A stretch of DNA of 64,000 nucleotides from Porphyromonas pogonae. GTDB taxonomy: Bacteria; Bacteroidota; Bacteroidia; Bacteroidales; Porphyromonadaceae. Shown in pieces: positions 62,748 through 64,000 of this stretch. Under the pieces are notes generated by a model, which saw only the letters and a list, made by a program, of their open reading frames with translations, was not told the DNA's origin and did not search any database. Both the position numbers and the translations under genes were made by a program. The stretch lies in assembly GCF_036320655.1 (NCBI RefSeq), contig NZ_CP143258.1, positions 2,828,001-2,892,000 on the forward strand, read 5' to 3'. Every line of letters starts with the position of its first letter. Position 1 is the first letter of the stretch.

Positions 62748-63211
62748 ACCAAATTGTGTTTTGTTTTTTATTAGTTTGATATCTTATAAATATCCGGTTA
62801 ATTTTTGTGCATGACTGATGTGATAATAAGTCTGCCCACAAGAATAAAGAACCATAATACTATGGCTTATGAAGTAAGATAATAGTCATAATTGTTTTTT
62901 AGGTTTACCACAAAATAACATTCGAAGCTATAAGTGATCTAAGGTTGACTAATCCTCAGTTCTGCACATTCTTTTATTTGCTTTTTGATGGCATATTCAG
63001 GTTTAATTTAGATGTAAATGTAGAATAATCCGTTGATTTTTGCAATTTAGAGCCTGATTATATGATTGCATTTAGGTAAATATCGGATTATATGTACGAT
63101 TGTTTATAAACAATGCTATAATTAATTGGGATAAATAAAATATAACACCAAAATTTCCTTATAAAAGTAAAGATCAAGCACGCTTTATTACAATCATTTT
63201 AGATTAAATAG
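62748..63211. other. Intergenic region upstream of the third SusC gene, with a perfect palindrome
   Basis: No gene is evident. A perfect 16-base palindrome, ATTGTTTATAAACAAT, lies at 63099-63114 and could be a regulator site. I could not place a full TTTG/TAnnTTTG promoter for the SusC gene on the minus strand. Confidence 0.4.
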
Positions 63212-63256
63212 AAGCGCCTGTGCAATCAATGGGAATTATTGACGACACAAGCGCTT
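63212..63256 (-). terminator. Terminator of the right-edge gene
   Basis: AAGCGCCTGTG (63212-63222) pairs with CACAAGCGCTT (63246-63256) with one mismatch, with further pairing inside; on the minus strand CTATTT follows. It lies about 50 bases after the stop of the gene at 63305. Confidence 0.6.
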
Positions 63257-63304
63257 TGTAACAGACGTTTGGACTTTTACGGTCTTTTGTCTGTGATTGT
63301 AATA

Positions 63305-64000
63305 TTAGTAAGGCTTTTTCATGAAAGTAAGAGCAAAATAGGTCTTTTGTTTGAGTTTATACACTTCTATCATAAGCCATAGGCTTTTCTGTTTATTGAT
63401 GCTCAGAAAAGAATTTCCTGCGCTTTGGGGTTCAGAATAACCTTCTTTCTTAAGTAGATCAATAAATTCCTGACTGAAATTGCCCATACCACCTCCTCTG
63501 TCTGTAAAACAAAGGACATAAGGATACAAGACAACACTTTTACTCAAAGCTTTCTCGTCAAAGTAGTAACGACGGAATGGAACCGGTTGCATCGGGCTTG
63601 TGCTTACTGTGAAATCCTGATAGTCCATCCAGAGATCATCATCATATTTCAGTTCGCCCTCCGGCTGGCCTCCGTGTTCTTTCTCCCAGGCCTTGATGTC
63701 GTCGATTTTTTTACCCCATTCCATATTGGGCAATAGCAGTTTTGGGGGATATGACACCGTTATCTCTATCTCTCCTTCGGCATTTTTTGTGTTGAACTTG
63801 AGTTTTGTTTTTCCGGATTTAATGCCTGTAAACGTAAGTGATTTGTCATCGGTAAGCAGCAGTACGCTCTTATCTTCAACTTCTACATCTATAGTCTCTT
63901 TGCCATAATCTCCAAAGTTTTTGTCTAGCTCTATCAGTATCTCTCCCCCCACTAAAACCTGAAGATCCTTGTTGGTTACTTTGATCCGTTCTTTGACTTG
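63305..64000 (-). CDS. C-terminal part of a protein with an Ig-like domain, cut by the window edge
   Basis: The frame stays open to the last base of the window, so the GTG at 63952 is not the real start; the visible part is 231 codons. The first visible 80 residues (KERIKVTNKDLQVLVGGEILIEL up to KSGKTKLKFNTKNAEGEIEITVSYPP) have the pattern of a bacterial Ig-like (BIG2-like) domain, with the hallmark TGIKSGKTKL strand. The remaining 150 residues include MEWGKKIDDIKAWEKEHGGQ and YYFDEKALSKSVVLYPYVLCF and belong to no family I recognise. Probably a secreted or surface protein; its signal peptide would be outside the window. Confidence 0.6.
   Translation of the reverse strand, partial: QVKERIKVTNKDLQVLVGGEILIELDKNFGDYGKETIDVEVEDKSVLLLTDDKSLTFTGIKSGKTKLKFNTKNAEGEIEITVSYPPKLLLPNMEWGKKIDDIKAWEKEHGGQPEGELKYDDDLWMDYQDFTVSTSPMQPVPFRRYYFDEKALSKSVVLYPYVLCFTDRGGGMGNFSQEFIDLLKKEGYSEPQSAGNSFLSINKQKSLWLMIEVYKLKQKTYFALTFMKKPY

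Noticed and set aside
1-64000. tRNA or rRNA genes
   Set aside because: The gaps between genes were read for cloverleaf ends and CCA-type 3' regions and nothing convincing was seen; a tRNA search program would be decisive.

Overview
The window looks like a piece of a Bacteroidales chromosome, most likely Porphyromonadaceae (Porphyromonas-like). The supporting signs are a FimA/Mfa1-type lipoprotein fimbria operon, three RagA/RagB (SusC/SusD) pairs, a cargo-like C-terminal tail of the type IX secretion kind, fused KorA/KorB, an RluB-type enzyme with a long disordered N-terminus, and repeated matches to the Bacteroidetes promoter (TTG/TTTG, about 19-21 bp, TAnnTTTG). No rRNA or tRNA gene was seen. 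The species cannot be fixed from sequence alone.

Layout. 1-1000: the end of a small conserved gene, overlapping convergently with a membrane protein gene. 1175-10204 (minus strand): a five-gene fimbrial operon with major subunit, FimB/Mfa2-type anchor and three large accessory lipoproteins, closed by a terminator. 10205-12994: a long AT-rich non-coding stretch that contains an array of a degenerate 22-bp repeat. 13094-14527: a complete IS5-type element. 14778-18725 (minus): a probable metal or haem uptake operon (His/Cys small protein, TonB-dependent receptor, His-rich lipoprotein); the receptor is split by one in-frame TAG. 19321-21391: an HU-like protein followed by an amidase / holin-like / spanin-like lysis cassette. 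21746-28416: NDH-2, KorAB, RlmN and an Hsp15-type S4 protein. 29277-42817 (plus): a polysaccharide-utilisation type locus with two SusC/SusD pairs around a GH18 endoglycosidase-like lipoprotein and two DUF1735-type surface proteins, resembling N-glycan loci of Bacteroides. 43147-47518: purB, an RluB-type pseudouridine synthase and asnS. 47739-50203: a divergent DUF3575 / DUF3868-OmpA pair. 50507-55394: a probable T9SS cargo, a DUF2723 (TMEM260-like) membrane protein and a NodB deacetylase. 55395-56986: a 1.6-kb intergenic region with a DnaA-box cluster, a second 22-bp array and a copy of the HU-gene promoter. 56987-57643: a CPBP membrane protease. 57920-62747 (minus): a third SusC/SusD pair. 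63305-64000: a gene cut by the right edge.

Three layers of repeated DNA run through the window. The first is a 187-bp MITE-like element with terminal inverted repeats and 5-bp target duplications: five full copies plus one stub, all in the same orientation. The second is a degenerate 22-bp unit in three intergenic arrays, one of which ends in a perfect inverted copy. The third is a duplicated promoter segment. The 22-bp arrays and the compact lysis cassette are the observations that best fit something not yet described.
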